A DNA stretch of 36,243 nucleotides from a virus. The first letter of the stretch is position 1, and the number at the start of each line of letters is the position of its first letter. The notes under the pieces are model-generated. The model was not told the DNA's origin. It did not search any database and saw only the letters and a list, made by a program, of their open reading frames with translations. The stretch is taken from the IMG/VR virus record IMGVR_UViG_3300034198_022535, positions 1 to 36,243 of that record. One strand, given 5' to 3'. Below, piece after piece: positions 23,610 through 30,517 of this stretch. The translations under genes and the position numbers were made by a program.

Positions 23610-25225
23610 TGTTGCGAGATTATCAGCAACGCTCGATTGACCAGCTCTATAGCTGCATGTCGACGAAGGACGGCAACCCCTGTCTGGTGTTGCCGACTGG
23701 CGCGGGCAAGTCTCACGTCGTGGCAGCGTTGTGCAAAGACGCGTTGACGCAGTGGCCAGAAACACGCGTTTTGATGCTGACGCACGTCGGAGAGCTTATC
23801 GCCCAGAACGCCGAAAAGATGCGCCAGCATTGGCCCGGTGCACCGATGGGCATCTGTTCAGCGTCGCTCGGGCGCAAGCGTCTCGGCGAGCCCATCACGT
23901 TCGCCGGCATCCAGACGGTGCGGACGAAAGCGGACCGCATCGGGCACGTCGACCTCGTCATCATCGACGAATGCCACCTCGTGTCGCACAAAGACGAGGG
24001 CGGGTATCGCAAACTGATCGGCGAGCTCACGGCCATCAACCCGGCGTTGCGCGTGGTCGGCCTGACGGCGACGCCGTGGCGTCTCGGGCACGGCGTCATC
24101 ACAGAGAAGCCGGGGATCTTTGACCACCTGGTGGAGCCGGTGACGATCGAGGAGTTGCTCTTCAAGAAACACCTTGCGCCACTGCGCTCCAAGGTGACGG
24201 CGCTGCGCTACGACACCAGCGACGTGGGCACCGCACGCGGCGATTTCAAAGAGGCCGAGCTCGCCGCCGCAGTCGACACCGACCCGCAGAACCTCGCCGT
24301 CGTCGACGAGGTCATTGCGCAAGCTGGCGCCCGCAAAGCGTGGCTTTTCTTCTGCTCCGGCGTCGAGCACGCACGGCACATCGCCGAGGTGCTGACGTTG
24401 CGTGGCGTGCCGGCAGCATGCGTCACCGGCGACACGCCGAAGGCGGAGCGCAAAGACATCCTCGCGCGCTTCAAGGCCGGCGAGCTGCGCGCCGTCACCA
24501 ACGCCAACGTGCTGACGACGGGCTTCGATTACCCCGACATCGACCTGATCGCCATGCTGCGGCCCACCAAGAGCCCCGTGCTGTACGTGCAGATGGCCGG
24601 GCGTGGTCTGCGCCCGAAGAGCCACACCGACCACTGTCTCGTGCTCGACTTCGCTGGCGTCGTCGAGACGCATGGCCCGATCACGCGCGTCGAGCCACCG
24701 AAGAAGAAGGGCAAAGGCGAGGCGCCGACGAAGGTCTGCAAGCAATGCAAAGAGATTTGCCACGCATCGGTGAAGCAGTGCCCGGTGTGCGGCTACGTGT
24801 TCGAGGCCGCTGTCGTCGAGAAAGACCTCTCGCTCCGAAACGCCGACATTATGGGCGACGACCCCGACGACGCGCTTGAGATGGCCGTGAAGGAATGGGT
24901 CTGGCGCAAGCACACGGCAGCGACGTCGGGCAAGGAGATGCTCGCCGTCACCTACTACGGCGCTGACCTGATGGCGCCCGCCGTGACCGAGTACCTGACG
25001 GTTACACACGACGGCTACGCCGGTGAGCGAGCCTGGCGCACGGTGGACAGGATCGCCGACAACTGCCGCGCGAGCGGGCACGTCTTCGAAGACGGCTGGC
25101 TTGCGGCGTCGTTGCCCGATGTCGCGGCCTCGCTGACGCAGGCGCCCCCGCCGAAGATCGTGAAATACATCCGCGAGGGAAAGTTTTTCCGCGTGATGGC
25201 GCGTGACTGGAACAAACCCCCGTAG
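23606..25225 (+). CDS. SF2 DEAD/DEAH helicase with zinc ribbon (RAD25/SSL2-like), 539 aa
   Basis: The helicase motifs are clear: I TGAGKS (31-36), II DECH (121-124), III TATPWR (154-159) and VI QMAGRGLRP (329-337). A CxxC...CxxC zinc ribbon at residues 378-395 follows (KVCKQCKE, CPVCGY). The order and the DECH motif resemble DEAD/DEAH-type helicases found beside phage recombination genes. It could unwind or remodel DNA during replication or repair. The frame starts at GTG 23606 or the adjacent ATG 23609, both coupled to the previous stop (TGATG). The last 150 residues have no clear match. Confidence 0.8.
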   Translation: MMLRDYQQRSIDQLYSCMSTKDGNPCLVLPTGAGKSHVVAALCKDALTQWPETRVLMLTHVGELIAQNAEKMRQHWPGAPMGICSASLGRKRLGEPITFAGIQTVRTKADRIGHVDLVIIDECHLVSHKDEGGYRKLIGELTAINPALRVVGLTATPWRLGHGVITEKPGIFDHLVEPVTIEELLFKKHLAPLRSKVTALRYDTSDVGTARGDFKEAELAAAVDTDPQNLAVVDEVIAQAGARKAWLFFCSGVEHARHIAEVLTLRGVPAACVTGDTPKAERKDILARFKAGELRAVTNANVLTTGFDYPDIDLIAMLRPTKSPVLYVQMAGRGLRPKSHTDHCLVLDFAGVVETHGPITRVEPPKKKGKGEAPTKVCKQCKEICHASVKQCPVCGYVFEAAVVEKDLSLRNADIMGDDPDDALEMAVKEWVWRKHTAATSGKEMLAVTYYGADLMAPAVTEYLTVTHDGYAGERAWRTVDRIADNCRASGHVFEDGWLAASLPDVAASLTQAPPPKIVKYIREGKFFRVMARDWNKPP

Positions 25226-25268
25226 ATCCAGCCTCTTGCGTGGATCCGGAAAAAACACGCTTGCATGC

Positions 25269-25297
25269 TTGACATTATCGGCAAGCGTCCGTAGAAT
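25269..25297 (+). promoter_or_regulatory. Rightward early promoter P2 (TTGACA-17-TAGAAT)
   Basis: TTGACA at 25269-25274 and TAGAAT at 25292-25297 have a 17-base spacer. CATGC before and CCGTAGAA around the -10 are shared with P1. The 117-base intergenic gap also contains CCGGAAAAAA upstream and the hairpin leader downstream. Confidence 0.75.
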
Positions 25298-25304
25298 CTG
25301 ACCA

Positions 25305-25342
25305 CACCCTGCGGCCGAGGCCGCAAAACGAAGGAACGACAG
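25305..25342 (+). promoter_or_regulatory. Hairpin 5' leader, copy 1
   Basis: The run CACCCTGCGGCCGAGGCC followed by GCAAAACGAAGGAACGACAG precedes the ATG at 25343. The stem TGCGGCC/GGCCGCA (25310-25316 and 25319-25325) is immediately followed by AAAAC and an AAGGA ribosome binding site. The same arrangement recurs at 25699. Confidence 0.55.
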
Positions 25343-25603
25343 ATGAAGAAAATCCACACCCTCGCCGACGTCGCTGCTGCTTTTGGTCGCGACAACGTCG
25401 TCGCGATGCAGGCCGAAGTCGAAGCCATCATCGCGACGCCGCACACGGCTGCCTCGCTCTTTGCGGCGCTTAAGCCGATTTTCGCCGCGCGTGTGGCAGC
25501 AGACCGTGCCGCGCGCGCCTCCGTCGAGGTCGATGGCGCTCTCACGATCGCGCCATCGGGTCGCGGACGCATCACTGACGCAGAAATCTCCGGTGACGCA
25601 TGA
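25343..25603 (+). CDS. Uncharacterised small protein after P2, 86 aa
   Basis: The protein is Ala-rich with a helical first two thirds (ASLFAALKPIFAARVAADRA) and a short beta end. AAGGAA lies eight bases before the ATG, within the duplicated leader, so expression should be high and early. No family recognised; it is the first gene of the second rightward segment. Confidence 0.5.
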   Translation: MKKIHTLADVAAAFGRDNVVAMQAEVEAIIATPHTAASLFAALKPIFAARVAADRAARASVEVDGALTIAPSGRGRITDAEISGDA

Positions 25604-25666
25604 GCCGCAAAACGAACGCCCCGACGACGCGCGCTGTCGCCCGCGCAGCCCCAACCTGAACGCATC

Positions 25667-25686
25667 GCCGGGCAAGCCCCGGCTTT
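25667..25686 (+). terminator. Weak terminator or attenuator hairpin
   Basis: A 6-base GC stem (GCCGGG/CCCGGC, 25667-25672 and 25678-25683) with a CAAGC loop and only TTT behind it lies in the 132-base gap between the 86-residue and 104-residue genes. The short U run makes strong termination doubtful; partial attenuation is possible. The gap also holds a 19-codon frame starting at 25600 that I do not consider convincing. Confidence 0.35.
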
Positions 25687-25698
25687 GCGCGTCAGAAG

Positions 25699-25735
25699 CA
25701 CCCTGCGGCCTCGGTCGCAAAACAAAGGAACGACA
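25699..25735 (+). promoter_or_regulatory. Hairpin 5' leader, copy 2
   Basis: This repeats copy 1 with 33 of 37 bases identical. The stem keeps pairing (TGCGGCC with GGTCGCA, one G-U), with the loop bases changed from GA to TC. An AAAGGA ribosome binding site and then the ATG at 25736 follow. No separate promoter is seen, so it is probably a 5'-leader or internal RNA element. Confidence 0.55.
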
Positions 25736-26050
25736 ATGGCCACTGTTGCAGCCATCAAAGCATTCGCAAAAAAGCACGGGGCATCGTTCGACGCCGACGG
25801 CGACGTCAAGCGGTCGGCGAGCCTTGGGCACGCGCTCTACCTCGACGCACCGAGTGGCAAGGTATGGCGTGAGAACGGCTGCCACGTCTCTTGCGCGCTG
25901 CATGGCAACGGCGCCCACGGCGCACTCACTGGCGCGGACCTCGACAAGACGCTTGTTGACGTCAAGACCATTATCGACCTCGGAGCCGATGACTGCGACG
26001 ACGACAACTGCGACGTATGCCACCCCGCCGACGGCATGGAGTCCGTATGA
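25736..26050 (+). CDS. Uncharacterised protein with Cys/Asp-rich tail, 104 aa
   Basis: ATG 25736 follows leader copy 2; an upstream in-frame start is less well placed. The protein has a mixed alpha-beta first half (AIKAFAKKHGASFDADGDVK) and a Cys/His/Asp-rich end (DDCDDDNCDVCHPADG). It could bind a metal, but no family is recognised. The stop overlaps the next ATG (ATGA). Confidence 0.5.
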   Translation: MATVAAIKAFAKKHGASFDADGDVKRSASLGHALYLDAPSGKVWRENGCHVSCALHGNGAHGALTGADLDKTLVDVKTIIDLGADDCDDDNCDVCHPADGMESV

Positions 26051-26229
26051 CTGTCATGACTAGAACATGGGCTATGCCTTCGCGATGGACTTTTGAGATT
26101 GAGCCGATCGATGAGTTTACCGCCGACGTCGACAACGTCGCCAACGACATGCACGAAGAAAACGTCGACGCTGTCGCGACCGACTTTGATGCTCTTTGGA
26201 TGAAGGCCAACGAAGGAAGTGGATCGTGA
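26047..26229 (+). CDS. Small acidic protein, 60 aa
   Basis: The start MTVMTRTWAMPSRW is chosen for its ATGA overlap with the previous gene. The rest is acidic (DVDNVANDMHEENVD). No motif or family is recognised. It is coupled to the next gene by GTGA. Confidence 0.45.
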   Translation: MTVMTRTWAMPSRWTFEIEPIDEFTADVDNVANDMHEENVDAVATDFDALWMKANEGSGS

Positions 26230-26480
26230 ACGCTCACGACGACGACGGCCTCGACGGCCTCGTGGCGCGCCTGCAAGCAAAGTTGCAGGCCGCAACCGGC
26301 ATCAAGAGCGACGATCTCCTCGGCATGGTCGACATGCTGGTGATCGACGCGAGGCTGGCGCGCAAAGAGCGCGACGCCGCGTCGACCCGCACCACTTCCG
26401 ATAGCAATCCGGCTGTCGGCTCGCCCCCGAGCGCAGGTGACGGGGCGAGTCTTTTTTCTACATCTGATGGTGAAACATGA
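26226..26480 (+). CDS. Small helical protein with a terminator in its 3' end, 84 aa
   Basis: GTG 26226 begins a product with a helical first 55 residues (LVARLQAKLQAATGIKSDDL) and a Ser/Gly/Pro-rich tail of about 25 residues. An intrinsic terminator lies at 26418-26457, inside the coding frame and before its stop, so transcripts ending there would lack a stop codon. Its stop also overlaps the next gene's ATG (ATGA). Function unknown. Confidence 0.45.
   Translation: MNAHDDDGLDGLVARLQAKLQAATGIKSDDLLGMVDMLVIDARLARKERDAASTRTTSDSNPAVGSPPSAGDGASLFSTSDGET
26418..26457 (+). terminator. Strong intrinsic terminator, rightward
   Basis: A 10-base stem (GGCTCGCCCC with GGGGCGAGTC, one G-U) spans 26418-26427 and 26442-26451 with a 14-base loop, followed by six T. 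It lies upstream of the SNF2-like and methyltransferase genes, dividing the early arm into two segments. Confidence 0.75.
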
Positions 26481-27859
26481 ATTACGCAGAATTTGTCGCG
26501 ACAAAGAGCGCGTGGACTGCGTTCCCTGGAATCGACGACGCCGTCATCGGCGGTCACCTGTTCCCGCATCAACGCGACCTTGTGCGATGGTCCCTTCGCA
26601 AGGGACGCGCTGCCATCTTCGCCGATACCGGCCTCGGCAAGACTGCGATGCAGATCGAATGGGCCAAGCATGTCTCGGCGCGAGGTCGCGTGCTGATTCT
26701 TGCGCCGCTCGCTGTTGCGCCGCAGACTGTCGTCGAAGCGAAGCGATTCGGCGTCGACATCGCATACCGCCAGACCGACGCCGACGACCGTATCACGATC
26801 ACCAACTATGAGCGGCTGAGCGCGTTCAACCCCGCCGACTTCGCAGGCATCGTGCTCGACGAAAGCTCAATCCTGAAGTCTTTCGACGGCAAGACGCGGA
26901 ATCTCATCATCGAGGGATTTGCGTCGACGCCCTTTCGTCTTGCCGCGACTGCGACGCCAGCGCCAAACGACTTCACCGAGCTCGGCAACCACTCGGAGTT
27001 TCTCGGCGTGAAGACTCGGACGGAGATGCTCGCAGAGTACTTCGTCCACGACGGCGGCGACACGTCGGAGTGGCGACTCAAAGGCCATGCACAGAAAGCG
27101 TTCTGGCGATGGCTTGCAACGTGGGGTGCGGTTGTGCGCAAGCCAAGCGACCTCGGCTACGACGACGGCGCCTACGCACTTCCGCCGCTGCGGTTCCATG
27201 AACACGTCATTCCCGTCGACCACACGACGGCGCACGCGGCCGGGATGTTGTTTGCGACGAACGCCATCAGTCTGCAAGACCAGCGCAACACGCGGCGTGC
27301 GACGGTCAGCAAGCGAGTCGAGGTCGCGGCATCCATCGCATCACAACCGGGCCCGTGTCTGATTTGGTGTGAGCTCAATGACGAGAGCAAAGCGCTACAC
27401 GATGCCATCGCCGACAGCGTCGAGGTCAAAGGTGCTGACAGCGTTGAGGAGAAGATGCGATCGCTGTCGTCGTTCTCAGCTGGATCGTCGCGAGTGATGG
27501 TCACGAAACCAAGCATCGCCGGGTTCGGGCTCAACTGGCAGCACTGCAACCGCGTTGTGTTCGTCGGCGCGTCTCACTCCTACGAGCAAACGTACCAGGC
27601 GATTCGTCGGTGCTGGCGTTTCGGGCAAACCAAGCCCGTCGACGTGCACATCATCCGCGCCGAGACTGAGCAGCTCGTGATCGACAACTACCGACGCAAA
27701 GAGGCCGACGCCGCGAGACTTGGTGCCGAGATGGCCGCGCAAGTTCTCGACTCAGTCCGCGCCGAAGTGCAGGGCGTCAGCGCCCGCGAGTGGAACCCGT
27801 ACGACGCCAACAAAGACCAGATCATCCCGTCGTGGATGCAGCCGGAGAACCAACAGTGA
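26477..27859 (+). CDS. SNF2-like SF2 helicase/translocase, 460 aa
   Basis: Motif I is TGLGKT (51-56), motif II DESS (128-131), motif III TATP (158-161), and motif VI AIRRCWRFGQ (~375-384) is typical of SNF2-type proteins. These move along double-stranded DNA. It overlaps the previous gene (ATGA) and is coupled to the methyltransferase downstream (GTGA), so the pair may act together. Expression requires reading through the terminator at 26.45 kb. No nuclease domain is seen, so it is not a restriction enzyme on its own. Confidence 0.75.
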   Translation: MNYAEFVATKSAWTAFPGIDDAVIGGHLFPHQRDLVRWSLRKGRAAIFADTGLGKTAMQIEWAKHVSARGRVLILAPLAVAPQTVVEAKRFGVDIAYRQTDADDRITITNYERLSAFNPADFAGIVLDESSILKSFDGKTRNLIIEGFASTPFRLAATATPAPNDFTELGNHSEFLGVKTRTEMLAEYFVHDGGDTSEWRLKGHAQKAFWRWLATWGAVVRKPSDLGYDDGAYALPPLRFHEHVIPVDHTTAHAAGMLFATNAISLQDQRNTRRATVSKRVEVAASIASQPGPCLIWCELNDESKALHDAIADSVEVKGADSVEEKMRSLSSFSAGSSRVMVTKPSIAGFGLNWQHCNRVVFVGASHSYEQTYQAIRRCWRFGQTKPVDVHIIRAETEQLVIDNYRRKEADAARLGAEMAAQVLDSVRAEVQGVSAREWNPYDANKDQIIPSWMQPENQQ

Positions 27860-28749
27860 AAGTCATCGACCAGCACGTCACCGACCGATTCGCCATCTAC
27901 CACACGGACTGCATCGAAGGATTGCGGGGCCAGCCCGATGAGTCGGTGCACTACTCGATCTTCTCGCCGCCGTTTGCGTCGCTCTACACATACAGCGCCA
28001 GCCCGCGCGACATGGGTAACTGTGCGTCGCACGAGGAGTTCTTTGAACAGTTCCGATTCTTGATTCCCGAACTCTATCGGGTGCTCAAGCCGGGCCGGCT
28101 GCTTTCGTTCCATTGCATGGATCTGCCGACGTCGAAGACGCGCGACGGCGTCATCGGCCTCACGGACTTCCGCGGGCAGTTGCTGCGCGCGTTCTCCGAG
28201 GTCGGATTCATCTACCACAGCGCCGTCTGCATCTGGAAAGACCCGGTGACCGCGATGCAGCGAACGAAAGCGCTCGGACTGCTCCACAAGCAAGTGAAGA
28301 AGGACTCGGCGATGTCACGCCAAGGCATCCCCGACTTCCTCATCACGATGCGCAAGCCGGGGGCGAACCCCGAGCCGGTGACGCATACGGGCACCGGTGA
28401 CGACATGCCCGTGCAGATGTGGCAGCAGTACGCATCGCCGGTGTGGATGGACATCGACCCGTCAGACACGCTGCAATTCCGCAGCGCGCGCGAAGACGAC
28501 GACGAACGCCACATCTGCCCGTTGCAACTGGAGGTCATCCGTCGTGGGGTGAAGCTGTGGAGCAACCCCGGCGATGTCGTGCTCTCGCCTTTCGCGGGCA
28601 TCGCGAGCGAGGGCGTGGTCTCGCTTGAGATGGGCCGTCGGTTCGTCGGGCACGAGCTGAAGAAGAGCTACTTTGAGCAGGCGCGCCGCAACCTCATCGA
28701 GGCGAGCGAGACGACGACGAAACAACCCTCACTGTTTGGTGCAGCATGA
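27856..28749 (+). CDS. DNA methyltransferase, N4-C or N6-A type, beta-class order, 297 aa
   Basis: The catalytic motif IV is SPPF (37-40), and the AdoMet-binding motif I SPFAGIASEG (244-253) follows it, giving the beta-class order. SPP[Y/F] is more common among N4-cytosine enzymes, but N6-adenine activity cannot be excluded. The enzyme would transfer a methyl group from S-adenosylmethionine to phage DNA, possibly shielding it from restriction. No partner endonuclease is visible. GTG start coupled to the helicase stop. Confidence 0.8.
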   Translation: MKVIDQHVTDRFAIYHTDCIEGLRGQPDESVHYSIFSPPFASLYTYSASPRDMGNCASHEEFFEQFRFLIPELYRVLKPGRLLSFHCMDLPTSKTRDGVIGLTDFRGQLLRAFSEVGFIYHSAVCIWKDPVTAMQRTKALGLLHKQVKKDSAMSRQGIPDFLITMRKPGANPEPVTHTGTGDDMPVQMWQQYASPVWMDIDPSDTLQFRSAREDDDERHICPLQLEVIRRGVKLWSNPGDVVLSPFAGIASEGVVSLEMGRRFVGHELKKSYFEQARRNLIEASETTTKQPSLFGAA

Positions 28750-28844
28750 TCAAAACGTTCATCGCCTACGACGCCGATGACGACAACAACCTCATCAACG
28801 AACGCATCCGCCTCGACCTTGCACCGACGAAGGAGACCGCATGA
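28746..28844 (+). CDS. Small acidic protein, 32 aa
   Basis: ATG overlaps the methyltransferase stop (ATGA), and the frame ends at TGA 28844, overlapping the next ATG. The product is MIKTFIAYDADDDNNLINER followed by 12 more residues. No family; the coupling supports expression. Confidence 0.45.
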   Translation: MIKTFIAYDADDDNNLINERIRLDLAPTKETA

Positions 28845-29113
28845 CCACTGAAGAGAAATGGACCCCGCGAGTTGGTGACCGCGTGCGCACGATTGCGAAC
28901 GGATGCGGTGTCGTTGTTGATCTCGCGTCGTGGGACAGTGCGCCAAAATTCTTTAGCCGAGTCGTCATTGATGGGATGCGCGTCCCCCAGACGTTCGCCA
29001 CGTGGTCGCTGGTGCCCGACACCCCGCGCCCCATCGCCTACGTGAAGCAGACGCGCCCCGATGTGCCCTACGACCTCCGCACGCCGTACCAGCAGCGGGG
29101 GTGGGCGCTGTGA
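28841..29113 (+). CDS. Uncharacterised beta-barrel-like protein, 90 aa
   Basis: The ATG has a GGAG site inside the preceding gene. The first 35 residues (PRVGDRVRTIANGCGVVVDL) look like an SH3/KOW-type beta barrel, followed by RVPQTFATWSLVPD. No family is recognised with confidence. The stop is coupled to the next gene (GTGA). Confidence 0.5.
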   Translation: MTTEEKWTPRVGDRVRTIANGCGVVVDLASWDSAPKFFSRVVIDGMRVPQTFATWSLVPDTPRPIAYVKQTRPDVPYDLRTPYQQRGWAL

Positions 29114-29367
29114 GCACCAACTACGACCGCAAGCAACTGGCCGCGCTGCAAGCCGTCACCCGCGCCGTCGACGACCTCGCCGCTGCCGGACACGAGGCCG
29201 CTGTCGAGCATCTTGCGGCGCTCGACTTCTGCCGGGATGAGCTCGGCGCAATCGAGCACGCATGCCGAATCGCGATGCCTGACGCGACCGCTGTCGGAGC
29301 TCGGGCGCTGGTGGCCGAACTCCTCGAGCGGCTGAGCGCCGCACAGAAAGCGACGGTGACGCCGTGA
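29110..29367 (+). CDS. Uncharacterised helical protein, 85 aa
   Basis: GTG 29110 is coupled to the previous stop. The protein is almost entirely helical and Ala-rich (LAAAGHEAAVEHLAALDFCR). It has no metal cluster or enzyme motif. Its stop overlaps the next GTG. Confidence 0.5.
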   Translation: MSTNYDRKQLAALQAVTRAVDDLAAAGHEAAVEHLAALDFCRDELGAIEHACRIAMPDATAVGARALVAELLERLSAAQKATVTP

Positions 29368-29783
29368 GCTTCCTCCTCGACTGCCTCGCCATCGTGGAAC
29401 CAGGCTACGAGGCCCCGCGCGCTCAGGTGACGTTCGAGGCTTCACAGCCCCGCGTGGCCGTCGCTCACAACCTGTGCAAGACGTGCGGCGTCGACGAGAA
29501 GCGCACGGGGCGCAGCGAGTGCGAAGAGTGCATTGCTGCCAGCGAGAGCGGCGCCAAGGAGCGCGAGAACCGCCGTCGGGCTTGCAGGGAGGCGCACCAG
29601 CGCCGTGTCGAGCACCGTGCGTCGATGGCGAAGCCGCAACGCGGCGCCCCGATGACGGCCTACGCTCGCCGCGAGGATGCGTTGATGGATGCCGCTGTCG
29701 CCCGATGGCGTGAGACGAAGTCGAAGACGTGCGCGTGCGGGCGAGCGTTGCCGTGCTCGAGGAGGATGTGCCGCGATGGCTGA
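29364..29783 (+). CDS. Cys-rich zinc-binding-like protein, 139 aa
   Basis: A first cluster lies at C38, C41, C53 and C56 (LCKTCGVDEKRTG, CEECIA) and a second near the C-terminus (CACGRALPCSRRMC). Between them is a basic helix rich in Arg and His. This layout is common in phage DNA- or RNA-binding proteins. No catalytic motif is evident, and the function is unknown. Confidence 0.5.
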   Translation: MSFLLDCLAIVEPGYEAPRAQVTFEASQPRVAVAHNLCKTCGVDEKRTGRSECEECIAASESGAKERENRRRACREAHQRRVEHRASMAKPQRGAPMTAYARREDALMDAAVARWRETKSKTCACGRALPCSRRMCRDG

Positions 29784-29883
29784 CGACGTCTGCCGCTTCG
29801 TCGACTGCGTCGCCGCGGGCATCCTCGTCGGGTGGGCCGTCGGGCACGCGGTGTTGATGCTGGGGCGTTGGTGGGAGCGATGA
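29776..29883 (+). CDS. Small membrane protein, 35 aa
   Basis: ATG 29776 overlaps the previous frame, and its TGA overlaps the next gene (ATGA). The product has one hydrophobic segment (CVAAGILVGWAVGHAVLMLG) and a short basic-aromatic end (RWWER). It is too short for homology assignment. Membrane insertion is inferred. Confidence 0.45.
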   Translation: MADDVCRFVDCVAAGILVGWAVGHAVLMLGRWWER

Positions 29884-30092
29884 TGCTGCAACTCAACCCC
29901 ATGGTGCCCGTCTACTCGCTCGCTCACTCCATGGAGGGATTCGCGTTCATGGTGATCGACTACTCGCAGGAGCATGACCTGCTGTTCGTCGTCGCGCTCG
30001 ACAACGGCGAGATCTGGACCATCAAAAACAAAGACGTCAGGTTTTGTAAGAACCTGACGCTTGATCGTGACCCGATGAAGAAGGCGCCCTAG
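29880..30092 (+). CDS. Uncharacterised protein ending the early arm, 70 aa
   Basis: The product (MMLQLNPMVPVYSLAHSMEG...) is mixed alpha-beta with alternating hydrophobics (HDLLFVVALDNGEIWTIK) and a basic end. The 3' end contains the leftward terminator stem. The stop TAG shares its bases with the converging gene's stop: CTAG at 30089-30092 serves both strands. Function unknown. Confidence 0.5.
   Translation: MMLQLNPMVPVYSLAHSMEGFAFMVIDYSQEHDLLFVVALDNGEIWTIKNKDVRFCKNLTLDRDPMKKAP
30024..30059 (-). terminator. Leftward intrinsic terminator inside the converging early gene
   Basis: On the minus strand a 9-base stem (CGTCAGGTT with AACCTGACG, 30059-30051 and 30043-30035) is followed by TCTTTGTTTTT. 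It lies 30 bases after the last leftward stop codon and would end the long late transcript. On the plus strand it lacks a U tract. Confidence 0.65.
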
Positions 30093-30517
30093 GCGTCGAC
30101 GACAGCCGCAGCCGCCTCGCGACGAGAGGTCAGAAGCGCCGCGAGCTCGTCGGCATTGATGCCGCCGACGAGGTCCTCGTAGTGGACGAACTGGTAGGGC
30201 GAGCCCTTCGCCTGCTTGTTGCCGTTGATCGTCTCGCCGCTGATGGACGTGTTGAGCACGATGTCGCCTTTTGCAAGCTTGCCTTCGGGCACCTCGGGGC
30301 CGACGTCGCAGACCTCGAACGCGACGGCCTCCATGATCGACAGCCGCGACATGCCGTCATCATCAAGGGTCATGCCGGCGACGCTGGAAAGCGCGTGCTC
30401 CTCCCAGATGGCGCGCACCAGGACACGCTTGCCGAGAGCGCGGAACAGGCCCAACTCTGCGGCGTGCTCGAGCACCGGAACCGTGATGCCGTGGCCGACT
30501 TTCGCTTTTGCCTTCAC
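30089..30517 (-). CDS. GroES-like co-chaperonin, 142 aa
   Basis: The alignment to GroES by eye is good at the key places: RVLVRAIWEE (bacterial RVIVKR), AGMTLDDDG at the mobile-loop site, FEVCDVGPEVPEGKLAKGDI like the VGxG...VGDxV core, and YQFVHYEDLVGGI like the closing strand. The N-terminal 28 residues are extra. It may replace or modify host GroES during capsid folding, as T4 gp31 does. The mobile loop has MTL where GroES has IVL. Start overlaps the previous stop (ATGA), and it is the last gene of the late arm. Confidence 0.65.
   Translation of the reverse strand: MKAKAKVGHGITVPVLEHAAELGLFRALGKRVLVRAIWEEHALSSVAGMTLDDDGMSRLSIMEAVAFEVCDVGPEVPEGKLAKGDIVLNTSISGETINGNKQAKGSPYQFVHYEDLVGGINADELAALLTSRREAAAAVVDA

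Noticed and set aside
21558-23765. A 735-codon open frame on the minus strand opposite the exonuclease and Lar-like genes
   Set aside because: It is antisense to genes with recognisable catalytic motifs, lacks any domain and has shadow-type composition.
25600-25659. A 19-codon frame overlapping the stop of the 86-residue gene
   Set aside because: There is no ribosome binding site of its own and no recognisable product. Only the ATGA overlap speaks for it.
23858-26023. A 721-codon open frame on the minus strand opposite the SF2 helicase and following genes
   Set aside because: It crosses both P2 and intergenic leaders, opposes a gene with all helicase motifs and looks like GC-rich shadow coding.
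26477-28749. SNF2 helicase plus methyltransferase as a DISARM- or BREX-type defence system
   Set aside because: The other required parts (DUF1998 or phospholipase D proteins, BrxC, PglZ) are absent. The pair better fits phage DNA modification or counter-defence.
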